Source: Paenirhodobacter enshiensis
Lineage (GTDB): Bacteria; Pseudomonadota; Alphaproteobacteria; Rhodobacterales; Rhodobacteraceae
NCBI RefSeq assembly: GCF_000740785.1
Contig: NZ_JFZB01000012.1
Coordinates: forward strand, 62,001 to 126,000
Length of the DNA stretch: 64,000 nt
Direction: 5' to 3'
The translations under genes were made by a program, and so were the position numbers. This document shows, piece by piece, positions 18,141 to 27,555 of this stretch. Every line of letters starts with the position of its first letter. Position 1 is the stretch's first letter. Under the pieces are notes generated by a model. It was given only the letters and a program-made list of their open reading frames with translations. It was not told the origin of the DNA and did no database searches.

Positions 18141-19139
18141 ATGAAGAGCCTGCCGCTCCGCTCCGTTCCGCCTGCCCCGTCCGGACTTCCCCTGCCCGCC
18201 CCAGTTCCCGCCCGACCGCGCCGGGCCGTGGCGTTTTGCTGCGACGACCGCTACCTGCCCTATGCGCTGTTCGCCGCGAGCCAGATCGCCGGACAGGCGC
18301 CGCAGCGCGATTTCGACATCTGCCTGTGCGGCACCGAGAAGCCGGTCATTCCCGACAGCCTTGCCGGCCTCGGGCTGCGGGCCATCGCGCTTTCGCCGGA
18401 ACCGGCGCTCGCGGGGTTCGGCCTCGATGCGCGGCGCAGCGAAAGTGCCTATCACCGTCTGCTCCTGCCGGGCCAGCTTGCGGCGGATTACGACCGCATC
18501 CTGTATCTCGATTCCGACATTTTCGTGCAGGGCGGCGATATCGCGGCGCTGCTCGGCGCCGATCTGGGGGGCCATGCGGTCGCGGCGGTGCGCGACAACC
18601 CGCAGTGGCGCACCCCCGGGCGGATGCCCGAGGAGTTCCGCACCTTCCGCCTCGGTCCGGCGCGCTATCTGAATTCCGGAGTCCTGCTGATCGACGTGCC
18701 ACGCTGGCAGAAACTTGGCCTGACCGAGCGGATGCTGGCCTTCGGTCAGTCCCGCGGCGGGCAGCTGAAACGCCACGACCAGACCTTGCTGAACTGCGTC
18801 CTGCACGGAGACTGGGCCGAACTGTCGCCGAAATGGAACTGGCAATACAGCCGCGCCGCCCGCCTGCACGAGGCGATGCTGGGCGCGAATATCGTGCATT
18901 TCATCGGGCCGGAAAAGCCGTGGAACGCGCCGGCGGGTGCGCTGCCGCCGCGCTTCGGGGCCGAGCTTTCCCGCTTTCTGCGCCAGCATTTCCCGCAACG
19001 CGCGACCGCGCTGCCGCCCGAAGGCACTGGACCCGGTTCGCGCAGGATGTTGTCGATGCTGCTGCGCCATCTGCTGAACCGGCGCAAGATGGCGCGCTAT
19101 CTGGCCAGGTTTCCGACCGATCTGACGCTGCGGCCCTGA
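18141..19139 (+). CDS. family 8 glycosyltransferase
   Basis: A 332-residue GT8 enzyme (LgtC/glycogenin type). It has a CCDDRYLPYALFAASQ opening strand and the metal/nucleotide-binding DxD in LYLDSDIFV near residues 120-128. LNSGVLLIDVPRW and HDQTLLN follow, and a C-terminal VHFIGPEKPW holds the usual His. Such enzymes add glucose or galactose, mostly to lipopolysaccharide cores. It follows the PAP2 fusion gene by 82 bases in the same direction, which supports an envelope role. The Pro-rich first 30 residues are poorly conserved, and the start has only a weak ribosome-binding site, so the true start could be slightly downstream. Confidence 0.82.
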   Translation: MKSLPLRSVPPAPSGLPLPAPVPARPRRAVAFCCDDRYLPYALFAASQIAGQAPQRDFDICLCGTEKPVIPDSLAGLGLRAIALSPEPALAGFGLDARRSESAYHRLLLPGQLAADYDRILYLDSDIFVQGGDIAALLGADLGGHAVAAVRDNPQWRTPGRMPEEFRTFRLGPARYLNSGVLLIDVPRWQKLGLTERMLAFGQSRGGQLKRHDQTLLNCVLHGDWAELSPKWNWQYSRAARLHEAMLGANIVHFIGPEKPWNAPAGALPPRFGAELSRFLRQHFPQRATALPPEGTGPGSRRMLSMLLRHLLNRRKMARYLARFPTDLTLRP

Positions 19140-19155
19140 GACCATCCGATGGAAA

Positions 19156-19184
19156 CCGGCCGGCCACATGCTGCGGCCGGCCGG
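19156..19184. terminator. hairpin between the GT8 gene and pcaK
   Basis: CCGGCCGGCC and GGCCGGCCGG form a perfect 10-base stem with a 9-base loop between two converging genes, 17 bases after one stop and 8 before the other. It probably acts in both directions. Confidence 0.6.
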
Positions 19185-19191
19185 CGGATCG

Positions 19192-20451
19192 TCAGGCCTT
19201 TTGCCGAAGCACCCGGGTCAGGCTCAGCGCGACAGCTCCGAGGAAGCCCACCAGCGCGAAGATGTAGAACCCCCAGGGATGCCCGAGGCCGAGCGACACC
19301 AGCGTGCCGCCGAGCAGCGGCCCCGAGATCGCCCCAAGACGCCCCACCCCGGCCGACATGCCGAGCGCCGTCGCCCGCACCCCCGGCGGATGGTTCGAGG
19401 CGGTATAGGCATAGACCAGCACCTGCGCCGAGAACACGAAGCAGCCGGTCAGAAACACCGCCGGATAGAGCAGCACCGGCGACATCTTCACCGACAACAG
19501 CCCCAGCAGCACCGCGCCGCACAGGAACCACAGCACCGCCGCCGGCTTCAGCCCGATCCGGTCGCCGACCTGCCCCGCGACCAGCAGACCGCACACCGCG
19601 CCCACGTTGAGCATCAAGAGCAGCCACAGCCCTCCGCTCAGCCCGTAGCCCGCCGACATCATCAGCTTCGGCAGCCAGGTGTTCAGCCCGTAGACCAGCA
19701 GCAGCCCCATGAACGAGGTCACCCAGATCAGCACCGAATTGCGCAGGAACGGCGCGCGGAACAACGATCCGGTCGAGGCCTTTTCTTCCGCCGGCGCAGG
19801 CGGGGCGAGCGTCACGCCATAGGCCGCGGCGATTGTCTCGGCCTCGGCCCGGCGGCCCTTCGCCACCAGGAAAGACGGCGATTCCGGCAGCAGACGCAGC
19901 ATCGCCGGCAGCAAGATCAGCCCCGGCACCGCGCCTGCGACGAACATCGCACGCCAGCCGAAGGCCGGCATCAGCACCAGCCCAAGAAGCGCCGTCGCAA
20001 CCGCACCCACGTGGTAGCCGGTCATCACCCGGGTCGAGGCCTTGCCCGTCATCCCGCGGGCGAATTCGGTCACCATCGCGATCGCGGTCGGCAGACAGCC
20101 GCCAAGCCCGATCCCGGCGAAGAAGCGCAGCACGCCAAGCTGCGTCGCATCGGAAACGAAGGCGCAAGCGAGGGTCAGCACCGAAAAGCTGCCCACGGCC
20201 CACAGCATCGCCTTGCGACGGCCGATCTTGTCGGTGGCGATGCCGATCGACAGCGCGCCGAGGGTCATGCCGACAAGGCTGATGGTCGAGACGAAAGTCG
20301 CCTCGGCCGCAGTCATCCACGGGGTCGCACCGCCGGTGAGAACCGGGATCAGCGCGCCGAGAACGACGAGGTCGAAACCGTCCAGAATGACGGCAATCCA
20401 GCACAGCACCGCAACGGTGCGTGCAGATCCTGCAACGGGGATCTGTGACAC
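19192..20451 (-). CDS. pcaK: MFS aromatic acid transporter (4-hydroxybenzoate/protocatechuate)
   Basis: A 419-residue twelve-helix transporter of the aromatic acid:H+ symporter group. The first helix carries DGFDLVVLGALIP, and the loop after helix 2 has the MFS signature GIATDKIGRRKAM. A GTG start at 20451 with AAGGAG 8 bases upstream gives the expected VSQIP N-terminus; an apparent extension to 20703 is unsupported. Its position at the end of the pca cluster argues for uptake of 4-hydroxybenzoate or protocatechuate. It is separated from pcaB by 217 bases, so it likely has its own promoter. Benzoate or gentisate relatives cannot be excluded from sequence alone. Confidence 0.82.
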   Translation of the reverse strand: MSQIPVAGSARTVAVLCWIAVILDGFDLVVLGALIPVLTGGATPWMTAAEATFVSTISLVGMTLGALSIGIATDKIGRRKAMLWAVGSFSVLTLACAFVSDATQLGVLRFFAGIGLGGCLPTAIAMVTEFARGMTGKASTRVMTGYHVGAVATALLGLVLMPAFGWRAMFVAGAVPGLILLPAMLRLLPESPSFLVAKGRRAEAETIAAAYGVTLAPPAPAEEKASTGSLFRAPFLRNSVLIWVTSFMGLLLVYGLNTWLPKLMMSAGYGLSGGLWLLLMLNVGAVCGLLVAGQVGDRIGLKPAAVLWFLCGAVLLGLLSVKMSPVLLYPAVFLTGCFVFSAQVLVYAYTASNHPPGVRATALGMSAGVGRLGAISGPLLGGTLVSLGLGHPWGFYIFALVGFLGAVALSLTRVLRQKA

Positions 20452-20560
20452 GAATGGAACTCCTTCCTGGGGGGACGGTGCAGGGATCCTCCATCCCGGG
20501 CCGAAATCCTCCTTGCGGCCCGACCGTCCTTGCCTCGACGCTAGCGGCAGATCGCCACGC

Positions 20561-20575
20561 TCGCAACTGTCGCAA
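20561..20575. promoter_or_regulatory. direct repeat upstream of pcaK
   Basis: TCGCAA occurs twice, separated by CTG, about 110 bases before the pcaK start. It lies beside the only AT-rich stretch (20580-20630) in the pcaK-pcaB gap, where the pcaK promoter probably sits. That stretch also shares GCATGTT and TTCATAT words with the pcaR control region. Which regulator binds is unknown. Confidence 0.25.
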
Positions 20576-20668
20576 GTCCTTGAAAATATGACATTTGCAT
20601 GTTTATTCATATATCGCAGGTTATGGATTGCGCGGGCAACGCCCCTCCCGGGGCTATGGCCCGCCGGA

Positions 20669-21727
20669 TCAGCACGGCTCGCCCATCCGCGTGATCTGCG
20701 CACACAGATCGAGGCCCGCGCTCAGCGCGCGCCCCGTCGCCTCCGCCATCTGCGGCAACACCATCCATTCGAGTGCCCAGGCGGCACCGGAGCGCTCCTG
20801 TTCATGCCCCATCGCCTGATGCAGCGCCGAGACCTGCACCGCGTTGAACCGGGCGAGCGTCACCAGAAGCTCGGCGAGCACCGGGTTTTGCTTGTGCGCC
20901 ATCGCCGAGGAGGTCCCGCCCCCGGACAGGGAAATCTCGCCGATGCCTTGCTGCGCCATCAGCGCGATGTCCTGCCCGATCTTGCCGAGCGTCCCCGAGA
21001 TCAGCGACAGAACCGAGGCGAACTCGGCCACTCCGTCGCGCATCGCGTGCCAGGCGCGCACCGGATTGCCGAGGCCGAGCGCCCCCGCCACATCGGCCGC
21101 GACCCGATCCGCCGCCGGACCGAGCGCGGCGCGGTCGCCCGAGGCGCCGCCGATCTGCACCTTCGCGACCCGCGGCGTCAGCGCGGCCAGACGCGCGCGG
21201 TGATCGGCAAGCGGCAGCCGCCAGGGCGCGACCCGGTCCGCCACGGTCACCATCGTCGCCGCCTGCATCCGCGTGCGCCCCATCAGCGGCGCGGCACCGA
21301 AGCGCGCATCCAGATCGGAAAGCGCGACATCGAGTGCCGCAACCCTCTGCTCCAGAACGGAAATCGTGTCACGCATCGCCAGCGCGAGCGCGGTGTCGAT
21401 CACGTCTTGCGAGGTGGCACCGCGATGCACCGCGCCTTTCGCCACCCCCGCCGCCGCCTTCATCTGCGCGACCAGCCGCGGCACGACGACGCCGTCCTGC
21501 CCGGTGCCGCGGCGCAGATCGTCGAGATCGAAGTGCATCGCCCCGATGGCGAGCGCCGCCTGTTCGGCCTCGGCCTCAGGCACCAGACCCGCACGGCCGA
21601 GCGCCCGGCTCCAGGCGATTTCGAATGCCTGCATCGCGGCGAGCTGCGCCTCGGGCCGCCAGAGCGCGGCAATCTCGTCATCGGCGAACAGCCCGCCGAG
21701 CCAGGGATGGGTGAACACGTCGCTCAT
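20669..21727 (-). CDS. pcaB: 3-carboxy-cis,cis-muconate cycloisomerase
   Basis: A 352-residue fumarase/argininosuccinase-superfamily enzyme that lactonises 3-carboxymuconate to 4-carboxymuconolactone, the second ring-pathway step. The family signature GGGTSSAMAHKQNP lies at about 265-280. It also has HRGATSQDVIDTA, equivalent to the H-loop of the family. At 352 residues it is the short form seen in alphaproteobacteria, lacking the C-terminal domain of Pseudomonas PcaB (about 450). It lies downstream of pcaG after a 103-base gap with a strong hairpin, the only large gap in the pcaDCHGB run. Confidence 0.92.
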   Translation of the reverse strand: MSDVFTHPWLGGLFADDEIAALWRPEAQLAAMQAFEIAWSRALGRAGLVPEAEAEQAALAIGAMHFDLDDLRRGTGQDGVVVPRLVAQMKAAAGVAKGAVHRGATSQDVIDTALALAMRDTISVLEQRVAALDVALSDLDARFGAAPLMGRTRMQAATMVTVADRVAPWRLPLADHRARLAALTPRVAKVQIGGASGDRAALGPAADRVAADVAGALGLGNPVRAWHAMRDGVAEFASVLSLISGTLGKIGQDIALMAQQGIGEISLSGGGTSSAMAHKQNPVLAELLVTLARFNAVQVSALHQAMGHEQERSGAAWALEWMVLPQMAEATGRALSAGLDLCAQITRMGEPC

Positions 21728-21776
21728 GATCCGCCTTCAGAAAGACCCGGGCCGAAAGAACCGGACAGAAAACCCG

Positions 21777-21804
21777 GGGCGGCGCGCAGGACCGCGCGCC
21801 GCCC
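21777..21804 (-). terminator. hairpin inside the pca operon between pcaG and pcaB
   Basis: GGGCGGCGCGC and GCGCGCCGCCC form a perfect 11-base stem with a 6-base loop (AGGACC), 27 bases after the pcaG stop. The other genes of the operon overlap or nearly touch. The hairpin may be an attenuator or an mRNA-stabilising 3' end that lowers pcaB relative to pcaDCHG. Confidence 0.5.
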
Positions 21805-21830
21805 GTTCGTCGAAGCACGATAGCCCGCGA

Positions 21831-22430
21831 TCACAGATCGAGGAACACCGTCTCGCCCGCGCCCTGCAGGCGGATGTCGAAGCGATAGCGGTTCTCGCCG
21901 ATCTTCTTCGCGATCAGCGTCTCGACGCGCGGGCGCTGCTCGATCCGGGCGAGGAGCGGATCGTCGGAATTGTCCTCGTCCTCGAAATAGATCCGGGTCT
22001 GCAGCCCGATGTTGATGCCGCGCGCCACGACCCAGAGCGAGATATGCGGCGCAAAGGCCTTGCCATAGCGCGAGGGAACCGGCCCGGGCTTGACCGTGCG
22101 AAGGGTGAATTCGCCGCTGACCGCATCGGCGGCGAAGCGGCACAGCCCGCTGACCGCCGGATCGGCACCGGGCTGGCCCGGAAAGATCCCTGCCGCATCC
22201 GGCTGCCAGCTTTCGATCAGCGCATCGCGCAGCGCCCAGCCGGTGCCGTCATAGACGGAGCCGACGATCTCGATCACCGTGCCCTGCGCGCCCTCGGCGA
22301 TCGGCGAGGTGCCGATTTCCTCGGCATAGGCGCCGGGATTGCCGGCATAGGTCGGCATCAGGCCGATGTGGACATAAGGCCCCGCGGTCTGCGACGGGGA
22401 TTCGGGCAGAACGGTCAGCGGCTGCACCAT
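21831..22430 (-). CDS. pcaG: protocatechuate 3,4-dioxygenase, alpha subunit
   Basis: A 199-residue alpha chain of the intradiol dioxygenase that cleaves protocatechuate between its hydroxyls. The N-terminus SPSQTAGPYVHIG is the family signature, and the chain lacks the complete iron ligand set, as expected for alpha. The start at 22430 lies one base after the pcaH stop, so an apparent upstream extension overlapping pcaH is not real. It forms the alpha-beta protomer with PcaH. Confidence 0.93.
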   Translation of the reverse strand: MVQPLTVLPESPSQTAGPYVHIGLMPTYAGNPGAYAEEIGTSPIAEGAQGTVIEIVGSVYDGTGWALRDALIESWQPDAAGIFPGQPGADPAVSGLCRFAADAVSGEFTLRTVKPGPVPSRYGKAFAPHISLWVVARGINIGLQTRIYFEDEDNSDDPLLARIEQRPRVETLIAKKIGENRYRFDIRLQGAGETVFLDL

Positions 22431-22431
22431 G

Positions 22432-23160
22432 TCAAAGGCCCTCCAGCTTGTTCTCGAACATCGTCTGACGGCGGCCGCGCAGCACGATGTCGAACTTGTA
22501 GGCAAGGAAATCCAGCGGCCGCGAGGCCGCCATGTCGAGCGGCGCGACCAGACGGTCGAGCTGCGAGCGGTTGCGGATCGTCGCGGCGATCGGACAGCGC
22601 TCGATCAGCGGATCGCCCTCGAAATACATCTGGGTGATCAGCCGCTGGCCGAAGCTGTGGCCGTAGACCGAGATATGGATGTGCATCGGCCGCCAGTCGT
22701 TGCCGCGGTTCGGCCACGGATAGGCGCCGGGGCGGATCGTCAGAAACTGGTAACAGCCGTTCGCATCGGTCAGCGTGCGCCCGCAGCCGCCGAAATTCGG
22801 ATCGAGCGGCGCGAGATAGCCGTCCTTCTTGTGGCGATAGCGCCCGCCGGCATTGGCCTGCCAGATCTCGATCAGCGTCTCCGGCACGGCGCGGCCGTTC
22901 TCGTCGAGCACGCGGCCGTGCATCAGGATCCGCTCGCCCACCGCGGGCGCGGCGCCCTTGGTCCAGTTCAGGATCAGGTTGTTGTCGAGCGCGCCGATCT
23001 GATCATGGCCGAAGGTGGGGCCGGTTTCCTCGGACGGGCCGCTTTCCATCGACAACAGCGGCAGGCTCGGCGAGCGGGCGACGGAGGTCTTGTAATCGGG
23101 GTAATAGGGAACCGGGTGCATCTCCCGGTTGCGCGGTATCAGGGGTCCCTGGTCGATCAT
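22432..23160 (-). CDS. pcaH: protocatechuate 3,4-dioxygenase, beta subunit
   Basis: The 242-residue catalytic chain. The four ferric-iron ligands fall at Tyr108 (GGRYRH), Tyr147 (RPGAYPWP), His160 and His162 (WRPMHIHIS). This matches the numbering of the Pseudomonas enzyme (Tyr408, Tyr447, His460 and His462 in its 300-offset scheme). It converts protocatechuate plus O2 to 3-carboxy-cis,cis-muconate. The start overlaps the pcaC stop by ATGA and the stop is one base before pcaG, so all three are tightly coupled. Confidence 0.95.
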   Translation of the reverse strand: MIDQGPLIPRNREMHPVPYYPDYKTSVARSPSLPLLSMESGPSEETGPTFGHDQIGALDNNLILNWTKGAAPAVGERILMHGRVLDENGRAVPETLIEIWQANAGGRYRHKKDGYLAPLDPNFGGCGRTLTDANGCYQFLTIRPGAYPWPNRGNDWRPMHIHISVYGHSFGQRLITQMYFEGDPLIERCPIAATIRNRSQLDRLVAPLDMAASRPLDFLAYKFDIVLRGRRQTMFENKLEGL

Positions 23161-23543
23161 TGCTGTGCCGCCTCCATCTCGGCATAGGTCTGCCTGGCCA
23201 GCTTGATGGCATGGTTCGCCCGCGGCACACCCGCGTAGACCGCCACATGCTGGAACGCCTCCATCACATCGCGCTTCGACGCGCCGGTGCGGGCGGTCGC
23301 GCGGATATGCATCGGAATCTCCTCGAAATTTCCGGTCGCGGCCAGCAACGCCAGCGTCAGCATCGAGCGCTCGCGCCGCGAGATCGCATCCGACGCCCAG
23401 ACCGTGCCCCAGGCCGAGACCGTGATCAGCTCCTGAAATGGCAGGTCGATGTCGGTCTTCGCCGCCTCGGCCCGGTCGACATGCGCGTCGCCCAGCACCG
23501 CGCGGCGCACCTCCATCCCCTTGTCGAAACGCGCGTCGCTCAT
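23157..23543 (-). CDS. pcaC: 4-carboxymuconolactone decarboxylase
   Basis: A 128-residue AhpD-like, all-helical decarboxylase that converts 4-carboxymuconolactone to 3-oxoadipate enol-lactone. It has the family pattern RRERSMLTLALLAATG and a HIRATARTGASKRDVMEA helix pair. The start at 23543 has AAGGA upstream and overlaps the pcaD stop by ATGA. The length is normal for stand-alone PcaC; in some bacteria it is fused to PcaD, and here they are separate but overlapping. Confidence 0.93.
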   Translation of the reverse strand: MSDARFDKGMEVRRAVLGDAHVDRAEAAKTDIDLPFQELITVSAWGTVWASDAISRRERSMLTLALLAATGNFEEIPMHIRATARTGASKRDVMEAFQHVAVYAGVPRANHAIKLARQTYAEMEAAQQ

Positions 23544-24325
23544 GGTGTGGTCCTTTCGAGAAAATCGCAAATCAATCGGGCCGTGGCCGCGGGGGCCTCG
23601 ACACAGGGCAGATGCCCCGCCCCGGCAATCAGGTGAAACGCCGCGCCGCACAGCGCGGCCGTGGCCCGCACGAGGTCCGGCGGGCTCGATCCGTCTTCGG
23701 CACCGCACAGCGCCAGAACCGGCAGACTCAGGGTGCGGGTCGTGGCGCTCAGATCGGCGCCGGCGATCGCGGCGCAACAGCCGACATAGCCCTCGACCGG
23801 CGTGCGGCGCAGCATGTTGGCCCAAAGGCGGAAATCGGGATCGGCCGCGCGAAACGGCGCAGTGAACCAGCGTTCGAGGATCGGAGCCGCAAGCGCGGCG
23901 ATGCCCTGCGCGCGGATCGCCGTGATCCGGTCTCGCCACATGTCCGCCGAGCCCATCTTCGCCGCCGTATCCATCAGCACCAGCGCGCGCAGCAGATCCG
24001 GCCGGCGCGCCGCCAGCCCCTGCCCGATCATGCCGCCGATCGACAGCCCGACGAAGGTGATGTCATGCAGATCGAGCGCCGTGCAGATCGCCTCGGCATC
24101 GCCGATCAGCGTGTCCATGTCATAGGGCGCGGGCGTCGCATCGCTCAGCCCGTGGCCGCGCTTGTCGAACCGCACCAGCCGCAACCCCGCCGGCAGCAGC
24201 GGCACGAGCGCATCCCACACCCGCAGATCCGTCCCGAGCGAATTCGCGAACATCACCACGCGGCCATCGCGCGGTCCCTCGTCGCGGACATGAAAGGCCG
24301 CGCCGGCATGGATCACCACCTGCAT
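23540..24325 (-). CDS. pcaD: 3-oxoadipate enol-lactonase
   Basis: A 261-residue alpha/beta hydrolase that opens the enol-lactone to 3-oxoadipate. The triad is Ser95 (GLSIGG), Asp211 (GAEDGSSP) and His238 (GAGHLP). It is the first gene of the pcaDCHGB run, with GGAGGAGGACAG directly before the ATG. It is divergent from pcaQ across 106 bases that contain a PcaQ-type box. Confidence 0.94.
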   Translation of the reverse strand: MQVVIHAGAAFHVRDEGPRDGRVVMFANSLGTDLRVWDALVPLLPAGLRLVRFDKRGHGLSDATPAPYDMDTLIGDAEAICTALDLHDITFVGLSIGGMIGQGLAARRPDLLRALVLMDTAAKMGSADMWRDRITAIRAQGIAALAAPILERWFTAPFRAADPDFRLWANMLRRTPVEGYVGCCAAIAGADLSATTRTLSLPVLALCGAEDGSSPPDLVRATAALCGAAFHLIAGAGHLPCVEAPAATARLICDFLERTTP

Positions 24326-24412
24326 CTGTCCTCCTCCCCCGTGAACCGGGGCTCCCTGGCGGAATATGGCATGACAAAACCGGCGTGGAAATTATAATGA
24401 TGCGCAATCGTG

Positions 24413-24428
24413 TTAACTTCAGGGTTAT
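24413..24428. promoter_or_regulatory. PcaQ binding box
   Basis: TTAACT-TCAG-GGTTAT is, on the other strand, ATAACC-N4-AGTTAA, one base off the ATAACC-N4-GGTTAA element that I recall for Sinorhizobium PcaQ. It ends 3 bases before the pcaQ start codon and about 88 bases upstream of pcaD. This suits activation of pcaD and repression of pcaQ. Binding is inferred. Confidence 0.65.
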
Positions 24429-24431
24429 GAT

Positions 24432-25346
24432 ATGCTCAGCCCCCACCTGCGCCTGCGCCATCTGCGCTGCTTTCTGGAGATCGCCCGCCTCGGCTCGCTG
24501 TCGGCGGCGGCAGAGGCACTGCATGTCAGCCAGCCCGCCGCCTCGAAGACCATCCGCGAGCTCGAGGAGATCCTCGGCACCGCGCTGTTCGACCGCTCGG
24601 GCCGGCGGCTGGTGCTGACGGCGGCGGGACGGATCTACCAAAACCACGCCGGCGCCGCGATCGCCGATCTCGAACGCGCCCAGCATCTGGTCCTGTCGCC
24701 GCCGCGCGAACGGCCCAAGATCAGCGCGGGCGTGCTGCCGACGGCGGGCACCGGCCTCGCCCCGCGCGCCGCGCTGGCGTTTCGCGAGACCCACCCGGAT
24801 GTGCTGCTCGACGTGATGACCGGGCCGAACTGGCTGCTGCATTCGCTGTTGCGCGAAGGTCAGCTCGATATCGTCATAGGCCGGATCCCCCCGCCAGGCG
24901 CAAGCGAGGGGCTGCATTTCCAGCGCCTCTACTGGGAGCGCGTGGTCCCCGTCGTCCATGCCCGACACCCGCTCCTCGGCAAGGACTGGGAGTATCGCGC
25001 GCTCGCCGATTACCCGCTGATGTTGCCGCCGCCAGGCGCGCTGATCTCGGTCGCGGTGCGCACCTGGCTGCATTCCGTCGGCCTCACCGATCCCGCCCCG
25101 GCCTATGAGAACGTCTCTCTCGCCTTCGGCCGCGAGGTGGTGCTGCATTCCGAAACCGTATGGTTCATCTCCGAAGGCGTCGTGCGCCCCGAGATCGAGG
25201 CCGGCACCCTCGCCGTCCTGCCGATCCGCAACGAGCTTCTCGGCGGCCCGGTCGGCATCACCCTGCGCGACGGAAACGCCCCCTCGGCCGAGACCGCCGC
25301 CCTGATCGCCGCCCTCGAAGAGGCCGCCACCGGCTTCGGCGGCTGA
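24432..25346 (+). CDS. pcaQ: LysR-type regulator of the pca operon
   Basis: A 304-residue LysR protein with the helix-turn-helix at residues about 8-65 (GSLSAAAEALHVSQPAASKTIRELE split over the motif) and an effector domain from about 95. It is divergent from pcaD and carries a PcaQ box at its own start. In rhizobia and relatives PcaQ activates pcaDCHGB in response to 3-carboxy-cis,cis-muconate or the derived lactone. Translation is placed at 24432; the box leaves little room for a ribosome-binding site. It ends before a tandem hairpin that separates it from pobA. Confidence 0.88.
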   Translation: MLSPHLRLRHLRCFLEIARLGSLSAAAEALHVSQPAASKTIRELEEILGTALFDRSGRRLVLTAAGRIYQNHAGAAIADLERAQHLVLSPPRERPKISAGVLPTAGTGLAPRAALAFRETHPDVLLDVMTGPNWLLHSLLREGQLDIVIGRIPPPGASEGLHFQRLYWERVVPVVHARHPLLGKDWEYRALADYPLMLPPPGALISVAVRTWLHSVGLTDPAPAYENVSLAFGREVVLHSETVWFISEGVVRPEIEAGTLAVLPIRNELLGGPVGITLRDGNAPSAETAALIAALEEAATGFGG

Positions 25347-25386
25347 ACCGCTCCCTCTTTCGGCTTTCTCCAAATATCCCGGGGGA

Positions 25387-25416
25387 GTCTCCGCAGGAGA
25401 CGGGGGCAGAGCCCCC
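25387..25416. terminator. tandem hairpins between pcaQ and pobA (Rhodobacteraceae-type dispersed repeat)
   Basis: GTCTCC/GGAGAC (3-base loop) is followed immediately by GGGGGC/GCCCCC (3-base loop), preceded by CTCCAAATATCCCGGG. Elements of this layout are a familiar intergenic motif in Rhodobacteraceae. It lies between converging pcaQ and pobA and probably terminates both. Confidence 0.55.
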
Positions 25417-25432
25417 ATCTCCCCTCTCCGCC

Positions 25433-26692
<1,260 letters not shown>

Positions 26693-26698
26693 TCAGGC

Positions 26699-27547
26699 AT
26701 GGTCAGTCCGTCGCAAATCCCGGTCTTCAATCTGTTCGGCGAAACCGGGGCCTTCCCGGACATCATCCATTGCGAACGGATCCGCGACCGGGCCGGCCTG
26801 CATGACTGGACCATCTCGCCGCATCGTCACCACGAGATGGCACAGGTGTTCTACATGCGCGCCGGCACCGCGCAGGTCCGTGTCGATGGCCGGCAAATCG
26901 CTTTCGACAATGGAGAAATCATCTTCATCCCGGCGGGAATCGTGCATGGATTCGCCTTTTCCCGGGGCAGCGAGGGGCTGGTTCTGTCCTTTCCGCTGAC
27001 GGTCGTGCCCACCGGGGGAAGCGATGCCGCCCTCGCCCGCATTCTGGCGCGTCCGCATTGCGCAAGCGCGGATCCGACCGCACTCTGCCTGATGGAGCAG
27101 ATCGCGGACGCATTTTCCACGACTGGCACTTTCCGCGCAAATCTTCTCGTCGCACTGTCACAGGCGCTGTTCGCCGCCATCGCCCGTCTGGCCGAGCGTC
27201 AGGCCGCCGCCACCGCCCCCCCGGAGCGTCGCCGCATGGACGATTTCGGCCAGCTGATCGCGCGGCACATGGCCGAAGGCTGGGGGGTGGCGGACTATGC
27301 CTCGGCGCTGTCGGTGACGGCGGGGCATCTCAACCGGATCTGCCGCGCGGCGACCGGAACCAGCGCCGGACGACATATCGAGATCGCGGTGATGACCGAG
27401 GCGAGCCGCCTTCTCGCCTTCACCCAGTTGCCGGTGGCCGAGGTCGGCTATCGTCTGGGCTTCGACGATCCGTCGTATTTCTCGCGCCGGTTCCGCGCCC
27501 TGCGCGGCGAAGCACCCTCGGACTACCGGCGCCGGTTCGCGACCTGA
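26699..27547 (+). CDS. pobR: AraC-family activator of pobA
   Basis: A 282-residue regulator with an N-terminal cupin (HRHHEMAQVFYMRAGTAQV near residues 40-60 and IPAGIVHGFAF) that would bind 4-hydroxybenzoate. The C-terminal AraC DNA-binding domain runs from about 180 to 280 (VADYASALSVTAGHLNRICR, then LGFDDPSYFSRRFR). It is divergent from pobA, the usual location for PobR. The ATG at 26699 is chosen because the cupin begins soon after; an open frame continues upstream through pobA but lacks coding sense. It is convergent with pcaF across a hairpin. Confidence 0.85.
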   Translation: MVSPSQIPVFNLFGETGAFPDIIHCERIRDRAGLHDWTISPHRHHEMAQVFYMRAGTAQVRVDGRQIAFDNGEIIFIPAGIVHGFAFSRGSEGLVLSFPLTVVPTGGSDAALARILARPHCASADPTALCLMEQIADAFSTTGTFRANLLVALSQALFAAIARLAERQAAATAPPERRRMDDFGQLIARHMAEGWGVADYASALSVTAGHLNRICRAATGTSAGRHIEIAVMTEASRLLAFTQLPVAEVGYRLGFDDPSYFSRRFRALRGEAPSDYRRRFAT

Positions 27548-27555
27548 GGCCGCGA

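Noticed and set aside
24385-24618. Alternative short frame covering the pcaQ start
   Set aside because: Wrong frame relative to the clear LysR helix-turn-helix beginning at 24432.
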